Positions 34,700-46,266 of a stretch of 64,000 bases of DNA are shown here, piece by piece. The notes beneath the pieces were generated by a model, which was not told the origin of the DNA, ran no database searches, and was given only the letters and a program-made list of their open reading frames with translations. The position numbers and the translations under genes were made by a program. The stretch's first letter is position 1. The number at the start of each line of letters is the position of its first letter. This DNA comes from Brassica napus (taxonomy: Eukaryota > Streptophyta > Magnoliopsida > Brassicales > Brassicaceae), in assembly GCF_020379485.1 (NCBI RefSeq), contig NC_063448.1, positions 11,493,726-11,557,725 on the forward strand, written 5' to 3'.

Positions 34700-35385
34700 C
34701 TAGGCATGTGCATCCGAGTCTTCGGGTAGGGTTTGGACCGGGTCGGGTCTTTCAGATCCTGAAAATTTGGATCCATATAGGTATCTATAATTTATTGGGT
34801 TGGTTTCGGGTAGGGTCTTGTTGGGTCCGGGTCGGTTTGGGTCTATAATTCCAATACCTGTAAAATATCCTTAATTTGCGGGTCCATATCGGATTCGGGT
34901 AATTAGGATCTGAAAAGCACATGACTTACCCAAACTCACTCAAATTTAGTCAATATTTGACATATATATCAATTTTTTAAACCAAATAACTTAGATTAAA
35001 CCATTAATAATTAAAATAAAACATTTTTAAACTCCATATTACTTAAAAATGTTATAAAATAATAATAAATATTGTTAACAAAAGATATTTCAACAAAATC
35101 ATAAAATAATATAATAAAATAGAACACAAAAAATCATAGTTTTGGATATACATGTTTTTAAGTCGGATACAAATCGGTTCTTTTCGGGTTGGGTCTACTC
35201 GGGTCGGTTCTTTTCAGATCTGGGTCAATTCGGGTCGGTTCTTTTCGGGTCCGGGTCTATTCGGGCAAAACAAATTTAGACTCAAAAAGTAATTGTAAAT
35301 TTTCGGTTCGAGTTCGGGTCAGATATTTTTGGGTCGGTTCCGATTCGAATTTTCGGGTCCACGTTAATATGCCCTATATATTTTA
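34700..35385. mobile_element. Probable non-autonomous TIR element with GGGTC-rich ends
   Basis: TAGGCATGTGCATCCGA near 34703 and the inverted TAGGGCATATTAACGTGG near 35371 could be termini. The sub-terminal parts are rich in CGGGTC/TTCGGGT motifs around an AT-rich core. No matching 8-bp duplication was found, so the borders are uncertain. Confidence 0.45.
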
Positions 35386-36047
35386 ATCTATAGCTAATGT
35401 ATACCAATCATGCTTTAAAAAGAAAACCTACACCTAAGATCTTATAGCCAAAGTTTTACAGCAATAAAATCTACAGCTACAACAAAAAATCTACATAATT
35501 TATTCTACAGCAAAACAAATTAAAACTACAATCTTTACAAATCAGACCATATAGCTTCAAATATAGAGTTTTTTTATCTTTAAAAAAAATTTAAAACTTC
35601 AAATTTAGAAGTTTAAGAAGTGAAACTTCAAATACGAAGTTTCACTACTCAAAACTTTTTTTTGCACCTTATATTATACATCACATTTATGATTCTTAAA
35701 TATTTTCTCATTCATCGTTTTAATCTTTAATTTTTTTGTAAATTTTAAATATTTTAAATTGATTTATAAAAATTTAAATTTTACACATAAAATTTTTAAA
35801 AATAAGATTTATAATATTTTAAAAGTAAAATTAGATAACAAGAATATTACAAAAGAAACTTAATAAAAAATAAAAGATACATGAAGACATAGTTATTACA
35901 CAATTTAAATATTACAACAACACTAATAGTCTAGTAAATTTGCTCCTAAACTTCTAAAATATTGTTCAAACAAATTTTGTATAACAAAAAATGAAACATT
36001 ACAAAAATAATTTTATATAATAATGTGGTATTTACGCTCTGGTAGTT
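35386..36047. other. AT-rich sequence abutting the orphan SMT2 promoter
   Basis: No gene. Contains short repeated and inverted ACTTCAAAT/GAAGTTTCAC motifs at about 35550-35655. It replaces the SMT2 coding sequence that would be expected downstream of the promoter copy. Confidence 0.4.
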
Positions 36048-36349
36048 CATTTTTTTTAAGAGGGAGAGAGAGAGAAGAGAGACGTTTTCGTTATTGCTGG
36101 TTAAGAAGTCAGAAGTGATAATAAATAGATGAGAACATATATATTTTTGTGAATGGACTCCCTTTATTTCCCATTAAAATTATTAATGAGAAGAAGCCTG
36201 ATTTGTCCTTTGACTTGAAAATTCTAAAGATTTTTTTTTTGTGAACAAGTATATCCAATTCCATGGCCAAGTAAAATATTAAGAAGAAATTAACGCTTAG
36301 TCAAATGAAAATTTATTGCAAACTCCACGAAGTTTTAATTAGTAATTAA
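36048..36349 (-). pseudogene. Orphan SMT2 promoter, 5' UTR and start codon without coding region
   Basis: From the ATG (minus strand, 36050-36048) upstream this matches the 5' UTR, TATA box (36121-36128) and promoter of SMT2 copies A and B, including the GTGAATGGACTCCCTTTATT block kept in A but lost in B. Immediately after the ATG the similarity ends: the following codons (MNYQSVNTT...) are not SMT2. The segment continues at 40677-40746 after a hAT insertion. It is a third, 5'-only copy of the gene. Whether it still drives transcription of the AT-rich sequence is unknown. Confidence 0.8.
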
Positions 36350-36935
36350 TAGGCCTGGACATTTAGATAACCGGTTCGAATCAGGATCGGATTTTACGGA
36401 TTTTAAATATTTCGGAACTAGAAAAAATGGTACCGATCAGATAATTTAAAATTTCGGTTCAGATACGGTTCGGTACTTGTTGGATCCGGTTCGGATCCGG
36501 TTAATCCAAAGTAACCAAAAAATTAATGGATTCGGTTTGGTTCTAGTATATTACCAAACCATTTAATCCGAAGGAACCGAAAATCATCAAAAAAAAACTG
36601 AATATATTCAAAATTGCTGAAAAAGACATAAACAAGATAACAAAAATTACAATACAATAATATAACATAAGAATATTAATATAACCAAGCCAAAGTTTAA
36701 ACTCCAAAATGAAAAAAGCATAGCATCTATCCGATTTGAAAACAAAACATAGCATTCGATAAAAGCAAAAGTGCAAAACCAACATTAGTTCAAACTTGAA
36801 GAAAATAAAACAACAAAGCAAGCGACAACAACACAACTTCAGTCTTCGGGCCACCTTCTTCTTCCCCGACTTGCATACATTCTTCTAGGCCAGGTTGAGA
36901 GTATTAAACTCTACAAATATCACAAGATTGTGTTA

Positions 36936-39772
36936 CTACTTAAGACATGTAATGTAAGAACAAGAAGCAATATAAAAACAGAAAGAAGAGAATTTACCTT
37001 TCTCTAGCTTGTCATGTAGCTCCTCAACTAGCATTGGAGCATTGGTAACACGTTTCTCACTTAGATTGATATCAACTTTCATCCATTGCTCTGTGCACAT
37101 CAATACTTTGATCATGTAGTGTGTAAAGCAACTCCTAAATGGATCAATAAGTCGGCCAGTGGTACTGAAAGCACTCTCAGATGCAAAAAAGGACACTTGC
37201 ATTGCAAGAACATCTTTGGCTATCTCTGCTAAGATCGGATACTTCTGACTGTTTAGCCTCCACCAAGACAACACATCATACTCGGTTCCAAGAAAGTTTT
37301 TGGGATTCTCTACCTTTTGTTTCGAGTACATCTCTAGCTCATCCATTGCTTCTTCAACTCCTATTTTATCAACCATTGCAGTATAAAAAAAGTCCCTCCT
37401 TTCATAACCGAGATCATCAACCAAATCCATTGCTTCTTCAATGTCTTCACCTAGCCCTTTATCTTGATCTTGTTCTTGTCCATTTGATGACGATGCTTGA
37501 GTAGACTGAGATGATTGTCCACCAATTGAATCGTTCCTAAGGCGAAGACTTTACTCTTTGAACATATCAGTCAAGATATTGTGAACTGATTGATACATCT
37601 CCTTAGCCTCAGGTGTTTCTTTGCCGTAGAGCTTCTCAAAACATAGCTTCGTAAACTGCATTTTCTTAGTCAGATCAAAGACATAAGCAACAATAACCAT
37701 CATGTTGACATTCTCCAAGGCATCCCAATACTTCTCAAACTTTGCCTTCATGCCATCAGCCTTGCTTTTCAACTCTTTATCGAAACTCTGACTTAGCCGT
37801 ATCAGATTCTTCTCTATAGTGACTATCTCACCATAACACTTATGCGAAGAGACTGATGTGGAAGCTGAGACAACTAATGTAGAGTTGTAGAAAATGATAA
37901 GAAACTTCAACAACATCTTCACTGCATTTCAATCAACAGTAGAAGGAGGTCCTACCCTTTTGTTCCCATTCTCAACTTCGTTCAAGAAGTCGTTGTAGAG
38001 CATGTCTTCATGTTCCATTTTATCAAACACCACCTTGAACTTGATTGCTCTCTGAAGCATAAGATAGGTAGAATTCCACCTCGTTTTGATGTCTAGAGGT
38101 AAACTGCCTCGACTCATCTTTCCCGACTCAACTCTCAGCTCGAATTACTTTTGTCGTTGAGTAGAAAACCTCACATCCTGCAATGCATTACGTATTGCTT
38201 CCATATTCCCATCAATATCCTGCAAACCATCTCTCACAACCAAGTTGATGATGTGAGCTGCACACCGCATATGCATGAAGTTGCCATCCAAAACCAATGC
38301 TTCATCGCCAATCAAGATGAATTCCCTTTGAAACTTCTTCGGGGCAGATGTGTTAGCTGTTGCATTGTCAACCGTGATGGTAAACACCTTATGTATAGCC
38401 CATTCAGCCAAACATTCCAGAAGAACAGCAGCAACGTCTAGCCTCTGTGATCACATACATGCTTAAACCCGATTATAAGCTTCTTTAATTGCCTATCATC
38501 AACAAAATGGGCTGTAACCACCATATAGCTCGCTCCTGTAAGACTTGCTGTCCAAATGTTGGTGGTAAGTGAAACCCTCTGCTTACTGACTTTAAACCCC
38601 TGTTCGGAAACTCGCTACGCGCTATCCGTGCGGCGGACCAGGGCCTAGCGAGTCATCGGAAAATTGGAAATAAATCGGGGAGTAATCGGAGATTTTTTTA
38701 GGGCTATTATCAAATGTGTGGATATATTAATATGTTTCGATAAGTTAACAGACATGATGAAGTGGTCCAGTGGTTTAGCGGACCTTCAATGTTGAAATAA
38801 CCCGGGTTCGATGCTCAGATTTGCAAGTTTTGTTTGTTTTTTTTCACTTTCATTAATGAAGGGCAAAAGTGTAATATACACTTCTTCTTCCTCAACCCAA
38901 AACCCTAATCTACAGCCGCGACTCTGTGTTTTTTTTGCAACAAAGTTCTTTTTTTTTGGTGATTTCATTCGTTTATGCTTTCTTTCTTTGATTTTAGCAA
39001 AGACATATAATAGATCCATGATAAAAATATCGATATTGATGTTTAAAAAGCTAGATTTTTTTGTCTTTCCCGAGTTCTTGTCCGATTGTACCAAAATCGA
39101 AACGGAGCTCTACCGTGGAGCGATTTCTTGCCGCGGAATCGGTCAATCCGGCCGAGTTTTAGAACATGGCTTTAAACCAATTCTTCAGAGCCTCCTTCTT
39201 TCTCACATACATCTGGACAATGTCCCAAGTTGCAGTCCTTATTAAATGAAGTTTGTAGAGAACAGCGCGATCACATAAGTGTCTCCAAGCTACATTTTCA
39301 GTGAAAGAAAGTGGCAACTCAGCCAACACGAGCAGCTCATTAGTCGCCTCTCTAAACACAGCTTCGGGAACTTTAGCATTCGCCAGACCTCCATCATTGG
39401 TAATCACAATTGCACTAGGAGCTTGGCTCTGTTTCCACGCCAAGTGAGACTTTCATGAAAGTAGATGCTTCTTAAGATTGGAAGTTCCTTGTGAAGACGC
39501 AAAACCGAAGATACGCTGACAATGGTTGCATCTGCACTTGTCATGGTCGTCTTCCATTCTTATGTAGTGTTCCCAGATATCAGATCTTGTACTTGACTTC
39601 TTTCTTGTATTTGGCTGTGAACTCCCTCCTGAAACAGTCTTACTTTTCCCTTTCTTATCACGGCTTTTGTTCTCCACTTGGGTTTCTTAAACTCCATTCT
39701 CTCTCTCGTAGTCAATGTTATCCGACAATGGTGAAGAATCCATCTACAAATAAAAAGAGAAAATAAAATCAA
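36936..39772 (-). pseudogene. hAT transposase (BED zinc finger, disrupted)
   Basis: Pieces in order on the minus strand: the BED finger (DKCRCNHCQRIFGFASSQGTSNLKKHL, 39677-39453), an N-terminal region (39443-39170), the nested insertion, catalytic-domain pieces (ITVDNATANTSA and MRCAAHIINLVVRDGLQD, 38411-38145; DIKTRWNSTYLMLQRAIKF, 38117-37929; 37922-37551) and the C-terminal dimerisation domain (WWRLNSQKYPILAEIAKDVLAM then SESAFSTTGR, 37430-36936). Stops and frameshifts separate the pieces. The RICESLEEPER-like order is clear, but the protein is dead. Confidence 0.85.
38599..39169. mobile_element. 571-bp TIR element with 9-bp TSD nested in the hAT transposase
   Basis: Flanked by the exact 9-bp direct repeat CTTTAAACC (38590-38598 and 39170-39178). 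The ends CCTGTTCGGAAACTCGC and, on the other strand, CCATGTTCTAAAACTCGGC are inverted repeats. A 9-bp duplication points to a Mutator-like element. Removing it and one repeat rejoins the transposase around ...NWFK. It has no coding capacity, but inside it are tRNA-like A- and B-box motifs. Confidence 0.75.
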
Positions 39773-40676
39773 TAAGATAACTAGAGAAGACCAGATTAGA
39801 AGAACATATCAATAAGAGAAGACAAAGGACATACTGATAACAAGTTTATAAAGAGCATAACATTTTTTAAAAATTAATTTCTATCACAACTCTACAAAAC
39901 AAATCAATTTCAAGTGATACAGAACATTACGCCATTACATCTAAAAATTAAAATTCAAGTGATAAAAAGCATAACTAGGCTAAGCATAACATCTGAAAAT
40001 CAAATCGATTTCAAGTGATAATACAAATCGATTTCAATCCAACTCACAAATGTTACAAAACTTAACAAAACAAGACCAAGAAGACAAGTACACAAATCGA
40101 CAAACTAATTCATGCAAATCAATTAAGTGAAAATAATTTAACTAGCCTAAATATTTCACAAGAACAAAACGGAAACACAATCATTGATCAAAGACAACAA
40201 CTAAAAAATAAATTCTTAATTACTTGAGATATGTTTCTGGATGACTCAAAAGCAAAAGAAAGAGACTGAATTTGAGACTTGATTTGGATATTCATCTCCT
40301 CTGCAAGTCTGCTCTTTTAATATGCAGATGAATTATATATGAAATCGCGAAGATCGGGAAAAAGAAATGGGTTTATACGAGTATCAAGAGTATATTTGGT
40401 TTTAGAAATAGAAATTGTCTTAAGGCATGGGAAATTAGCATTAACTAGGGCTATAAGTAGGTTAGGAGATACTTTTACTAAGTTTCAGTCGGGTCTAAAC
40501 GAATACTCGTTTGGATCCCGAATATAACTTGTATCTGACCCATTACCCGACCTAATTTAAAACCTTATCCAATCGGGTATTTCTTGCTATCCGAATCCAA
40601 CCCGAAATCCGATTTTTTGGATAAATACCGGTTCAGATCTTCGGATCCGGGAAATATGCCCAGTCCTAGTAATTAA

Positions 40677-40746
40677 TCTAAAGAAACAAAAAATCATTCC
40701 GTGTAATTAAAGTTTAGTAGTTAATCTAAAGAAACAAAACTCTAAT
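40677..40746 (-). repeat. Continuation of the orphan SMT2 promoter copy
   Basis: Sequence after the hAT TSD (TCTAAAGAAACAAA repeated twice) continues the promoter homology with 13270-13318 and 33160-33225, ending at ACTCTAATA. It is then cut by another element. Confidence 0.75.
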
Positions 40747-41281
40747 ACAGTAGAACCTCTATAAATTAATAATGTTGAGAGTTTAAAATTTTATTAATTT
40801 ATAGAGATATTAATTTACAAAAATTTCATTATTTAGATTTCTTATTTTAAGATATATTTATTCTAAGATAAAAAAATATATTTTATTTTAGTGTATAGAA
40901 AGTAATTGTTACTTTTAAAAATTTGACATTTATATTACTTTTATTATATTATTTGGTGTATATAATATATAATGCATAGAACTTAAATGTGATTTTAGAT
41001 ATAATATTACTAAATCTCATCAAAATATATTAAGTGTTAAAGAAATATAAAGATAATTTCATTGTGAATATAAAACAAACAGTATAATAATATGTTTTTA
41101 CTTATATAAATTATTTATACATATAAATTATTAATTTATAATTATCATGGGACCATATATTTACATAAAATTTTCTAAAAAATTATTATTTTATTATTTT
41201 ATTGATTTATGTCAAATTTTGAACCGGTCCAAGTTGGGACCGACAAAATTTATTAATTTATGGAAATTATTAATTTATGGG
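40747..41281. mobile_element. Truncated AT-rich TIR element (CAGTAGAACCTCTATAAATT end)
   Basis: The left end CAGTAGAACCTCTATAAATT is a terminus I recognise from repetitive crucifer elements. The right side keeps the inverted TTTATTAATTTATGG motif twice (about 41249-41281), but the matching terminal AGAGGTTCTACTG is missing where the MULE arm begins. No coding sequence. Confidence 0.55.
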
Positions 41282-44200
41282 GAAATTTTACTTTTACACT
41301 TTGTTTAGTACTACTATTCATATATACACTTAGAAGGAGGACATTTTCAGAAATACCTAAATCATTAATAGGCAAAAGACAAAAATAACCCTCTCACAAT
41401 TATAACCTCGTTTCCTATCTCTTTCTCTCTCTCGAGAAAGCTTCGAACGGCAACGCGACGACGGCGTCGAGATCGAGCGACGACGGTGACAACGACGAGA
41501 TCGAGTGACACTCAAGACGGCCACTCTCACGACGACGATGAGAAAAGGTCTTCTCTCTCACTAGTCACGACGTCTCTCTGGAAAAAGCATCCGGTGACGA
41601 CGAATAACAATCACACTACACGATTCAAAATCTCATCTCAAAAATGTCGTCTTCTCTTTACGATTCTCCTCTTCACGATTCTCTTCTTCATGATTCTCAT
41701 CTTCACGATTCTCTACAAGTAAGTTTTTAAATTTGGGTATCTTTTTGTTTGTTTCAAGTCATTTTTTGAATTTGTTATATCTGTTATAAGAAAATAGAAG
41801 AAGATTGGTTGAGGATTGTCATGTTCCTAGTTAGATCTTAGAGAAAGAGTATCGATAGTGAACACTGAGTTTTTTTGAAAAACTATTAGCCTTTATAAAT
41901 GTGGGTTTCAAGTCATTATAAGATGCGTGAACTCAAGAAGTGTTGTCTTTGTATTGCAGTTGGATAGCAACGAGTTTTGCACAACCTTGAGATTGCCTGG
42001 GAGGGGTTTATGAAGCTGTAAAACCACCAGATAATCCCAAAGCGATAATCCATCACTCAAAGATTGATTATGTCGAGAAGGTAGAAGATATATTAGGAAA
42101 ATAAGAGTTCTCTTTGATAGAGAACTCTCACATTGGGAGCATTTTGAAGGTGGTTAAAAGGAATAGGGTTCAATTTTCAGAAGAGTTGTTCCATTTTCTA
42201 ATGCAGAGAAGAGTATTGACGCAAGGAGAGGATCTCTGGTTTACTTTCTTGGACCAGCCTATGAGGTTTTCACTAAGGGAATTTCATCTGACAACAGGCT
42301 TACGTTGTGAGGAAGATCAAACAATAACAGAGCCGCAGTTCAAAATAATGAAGAAGCCATACCTTTAGATGTTGGGCAAGAATGATAAGTTTACGGTGAG
42401 AACGTTGTATAAAATGTTTAAAGAGAAAGCACGAAGCATGCCAACACTAGAAAGATTATCCCTTGGAACAACAATAATCACAGAAGCGGTAATTATGGCA
42501 GAAAACCCGAGTTCTAAAATCCTGAGAGACAGGTTGCAGCGTTATATGAACTATCGCTTACCCAAGATGGCTTGGGGTAAAACTGCTTATAGCATCTTGA
42601 TGAGAAGTGTAAAAAGTTTGAGTGCAAGTTCCTGGACAGGAGATAAGAAGTGAATGGTTTTGCGCTAGCCATAAATTTGTGGGCAATGTCATCAGTGAAT
42701 GTGCTTGGTAAATCTTTGGGAAAACCATGCGAGACATCCTCTTCTTCAGATCCGTTGTGTCTACATTGGGACTCAACAAGAACTCCGACTATAACTGAAG
42801 TGTTAGAGCTGGAGAAGATAAACAATGTGAATTTTATAAACGTCTATAAATATATTCGTATTGTATTGTTTGAAAAGTGGATTTCTAGAGACTCATTGAA
42901 AAGGTCCACAAATCGGTGTCTTGTAGGGATTGTAAATGTGACGTGTGTTTATAAAAGATTGTAAATGTAGTTTTATAGGGACTTATAAATTAATATATAT
43001 GAGGTTTACAGAGATTTGTTTTATTTATTCTACAGGTTGAGGTTAGCACAATGATTGGATTGGCTGAGGAATACAAACATTTGGTGGGGGCAACACATAG
43101 TGACGATGCTGACTTTCACAGTGTTGTGAAACTAGTTAAACAAGGATACAAAATGAGGAGAAGCGATTGGGAGAAATGTTTTGTGGATATGTTTGTTGCA
43201 ACAGAAGATATAGGTCAACAACGCAAGACAAAAGACGAAGATGCAGAGCATGGTGAAGATCTGAACCATAGTGAAGATGAAGAGGAAAAGAAGGATGAAG
43301 AGGAAAAGACAGATGAAGATGATAATAAAGATGAAGAGGAAAATAAAGATGAAGAGGAAAAGACAGATGAAGAGGAAAATAAAGATGAAGAGTATCAAAA
43401 GGATAAGGAGCAAAGAAAAGATAAAGATCATTTCATGTCTAACAGCGAGAAACTTGATAAGCTAATCCAAATGGTTCGTGATTTGGATAAGCGAGTAGTA
43501 GTGATCCAGAATGTTTTAAGAGTTAAGGTAACCAATTGAATTTTACAAAGTACTTATCAAATTTCACGTGTTATTTCTCTCTAACGATTTCACTTGTTTT
43601 TTTTTAAGTTTAATGATGGTTCACCAAACAAAGAAGATTGTGAGAATGGAGCTAGCTAGTTCTGGTGATAGAAGAATAGCACAAGATTACGAAAATGAAG
43701 AAGATACAATTGATGAAGAAACAAACTCTGTTGATAAAAAAAAGTGCACCAGATGATGAAAATGAAGAAGATACAATTGCTGAAGAAGCAAACTCTGGGG
43801 ATGGAAGAAGTGCACTAGATGATGAAAATGAAGAAGATATGTGATAGAAGAAGCGAAATCTAGTACAGAGCATCTAAGGGAAGAAGAGAATATTCTTGGG
43901 GAAAATGAGACTACACCAAAAATCACTCAAGACGAAGACACAGAAAAACTTGAATCAGAAAGTTGCTTGAAACAAACGTCGCATGTATGAATCTAAAATA
44001 GGATATAAAGGTTTATAAATTTTTTGATTTAGTGCTTGGCAAATTGAATTTCTTATTTCTTTTGTAGGCTACGTCGCCTACTCCAACATTCAATACTCCA
44101 AACTTTGATACAAGGGTACAAAATTAATATATTTTATAAGGCCTTGTAAAAGTTTAATGTATATAGCATAAACATCTAATTTTCAAATATTTTGTTTGAA

Positions 44201-44620
44201 GGTTTCATCGCCTACTCCAACATTTATGTCTCCTAAGTTTGATCTCCTTTCCCAACAAAGTCATAGTGGAAAGGGTACAAATGAGGTATTTTATAAAGCT
44301 TTATAAATTATTTCATGATCGATAAGGCCTCTTAAACAATTATATAAAAACAATTTGCATGAATCAGGTTCTTATGAGAGATGTTTGTGAGATTCCTGTT
44401 TTCCAACCTCTAATGAAAATTAAAAAGAGATTGGTACAACAAGACAGCCAGGTTTGTTTTCCAACCTTTATGAATATTGATTTATTTTATAGACATAATA
44501 ACCCTTTGTAAAAATTATTTTTTTTTGGTCTGTAGGTAAACAAAGATGTTGAGCCTCCACTTCAAAAGAAGTTTAAAGCTGATACATATAATGTTGAGTG
44601 GGAAAGGAAAATTGAGGTGA
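41282..44620 (+). mobile_element. MULE-type element carrying a DUF1985 gene (3' end cut off)
   Basis: 41282-41395 forms an arm shared with the small element at 17185. A spliced gene with a DUF1985 domain follows. In Arabidopsis, DUF1985 linked to a ULP1-like cysteine protease is typical of captured genes in Mutator-like elements (KAONASHI type). The protease and the right arm are not present: the sequence switches to a gypsy remnant at about 44617-44636. Confidence 0.65.
41486..44620 (+). pseudogene. DUF1985 protein of a MULE (degenerate, multi-exon, truncated)
   Basis: A possible first exon is 41486-41719 (GT at 41720, AG near 41960). The DUF1985 core at 42020-42940 shows IIHHSKIDYVEKVEDIL, LFHFLMQRRVLTQGEDLWF, MRFSLREFHLTTGLRCEED, GKNDKFTVRTLYKM and NGFALAINLWAMSSV. 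Defects are an in-frame TAA near 42102, a TAG at 42366-42368 where Trp is expected, and a frameshift near 42640. After an intron ending near 43035, 43036-43539 encodes an acidic Lys/Glu/Asp-rich repeat region and a short coiled coil (LDKLIQMVRDLDKRVVVIQNVL). Small exons with SPTPTF motifs follow (44068-44117, 44201-44285) up to VNKDVEPPLQKKFKAD. The role of DUF1985 proteins is unknown. Confidence 0.68.
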
Positions 44621-44646
44621 TCCTTCCCGATTTAGGGCGTATCAAG

Positions 44647-44660
44647 TGGTATCAGAGCCA
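44647..44660 (+). other. Primer binding site (tRNA-iMet) of the plus-strand gypsy remnant
   Basis: TGGTATCAGAGCCA is complementary to the 3' end of initiator Met tRNA and lies two bases after an LTR-like end (...GTATCA). Confidence 0.8.
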
Positions 44661-45102
44661 TTTTGGCTGGTTTGTTTTCTTTCATCTTTCATCTTCTCAT
44701 CTCTCCACGTTTTTCTTTTCTTATTTCTTGGATCCGGGCTGTTCCTTTACTCCCTTGTGATCGCCTATTATAAAAAAAATATATCGATAAAAAAAAGTAT
44801 TGGCTTGAATCACTTCTGAAAAGAAATCCAGGGGGAGTAGTGGAAGAGAAACCCTACTAGCTGAAGAGAAACCCAGCCTTAGGACAGTTAAGGCGGATCC
44901 ATATCAAAAATCTCTTCATCTTTCTTTCTCTTTTCTTTTTCCCACAAAAGTTTGTTTTGGGTTTTGATTGCTGAATTTTGACAGCCTATCATCCTTTGAA
45001 CCAGTGGAAAGAACTCTGAGTGATCACCTAAAAATCATGAGCTAAACACTTTGAGAGTTTGAGAATTTTTATTTGCTAACTCTTTTGTTAAGTGTTTTTA
45101 GG

Positions 45103-46266
45103 ATGTTTGGACTTCACAAGAAATCAAATCAGGCTTCAAAACCACAACAAAACGTTTTTTATCCTTTTAAAACTGTGTTTGAAAAAGAGCAATTGATTTT
45201 TGGAGATAAGAAACAGTTTACTTCTAATGGATTTGATTTTGTCCAGAAACAAAGAAACCAAAGGAAGATGCAAAAAAAGTTCGATGAAGATGAGAAGAGG
45301 GTCAGAAATGGTGATCGTCCCTTCACCAAAGCCAAGAGAAGCAACTGTGATGTGCTTGATTGGAACGAGCTTCAGACTTATACCAATTTGGAGAAGATGT
45401 TGCATAAAACAATTTTTGCTATTCAGCAACTCAAAAAGAAGGGAAACACCAACACTTCTTCTGCACCAAACCAGCAATGTAAGTTTTCTTCTCTTTCAAA
45501 TTCCAATTTGAAAACTAATGTGTTGTCTTTTGATAAAAGCAAAGGTGTGAAAACCACAAGCAAAGCTCATTCTACCAGGTGTTTCAAATGCCATAGAATC
45601 AGTCATAATGCTAACAAGTGTCAAAACCAGAAACCGTTGGTGACTTTGGAGAGTGACAATGTTGAAACCGAGCCAGACAAGGAAGGATTTTCAGAGTTAT
45701 TACCAACTTTCGATGACTATGCACATGAACCGATGGCAGGTAGTTTTGAATTAATTTTTCCGCTTGAAAAGGATTCCAAAAAAGTTTTGAACAAAAATGA
45801 ATTTGCTGGTCCTTTGAATGCTTTTGAAATGGGTGCATATGACCTTGGTCTTGGAAGCTTTGTGTCACTGCAGGATGGGAGAGATAAAGAGAAAAACCGC
45901 GGTCATCAAGCAAACCAAGAAGGACCTTCTTTCATTCAAAGGCTGAACCAAACTCAAGGTGACCAATGTTCTGATTATGATTCTTTTGCTTATAACCCTT
46001 TTCCTTTTAATGTTATAGATTTGAGGACAAATATTTTTGAAGAGGGAGGGAATGATGTGCCCCAGCCCATGGATCAGTACATGGAACAAGCTCAATATGG
46101 AGATCAGGACGTTCTAAACAATTCAACTGAGGTTCGCCCATCCGACCGTACCAGACAGACAGACCATGCAGTGTACCGGATCAACCTGCGTACATCCGGA
46201 AAGGAGCTTTGGCTGGAACCACGACCAGACGACCGAACTTACCATACCATAGCTTGTCTTTCCTGA
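45103..46266 (+). pseudogene. gypsy gag fragment fused to the pol C-terminal tail
   Basis: The ATG at 45103 opens 387 codons. A CCHC knuckle (CFKCHRISHNANKC) lies about half-way. The final part (IFEEGGNDVPQPMD..., RPSDRTRQTDHAVYRI) resembles the end of the minus-strand gypsy polyprotein ([12 protein letters not shown]..., [16 protein letters not shown] at about 47880-47745). The main gag capsid region upstream is weak or missing. The frame is open, but the product would lack all enzymes. It appears to be an internal-deletion derivative of the family. Confidence 0.7.

Larger units (their letters stand above)
36350..40668 (-). mobile_element. hAT transposon with 8-bp TSD
   Basis: 4319 bp. Ends TAGGCCTGGACAT and, on the other strand, TAGGACTGGGCAT. 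The exact 8-bp duplication GTAATTAA is at 36342-36349 and 40669-40676. It encodes a broken BED-finger hAT transposase on the minus strand and carries a nested 571-bp element. 39773-40660 is non-coding 5' sequence of the element. Near both termini are GGATCC/CGGTTC-type sub-terminal motifs. Confidence 0.9.

Noticed and set aside
43132..43431. Ile/Phe/Leu-rich minus-strand frame resembling a membrane protein
   Set aside because: It is the complement of the Lys/Glu/Asp repeat of the DUF1985 gene, so the hydrophobicity is an artefact.
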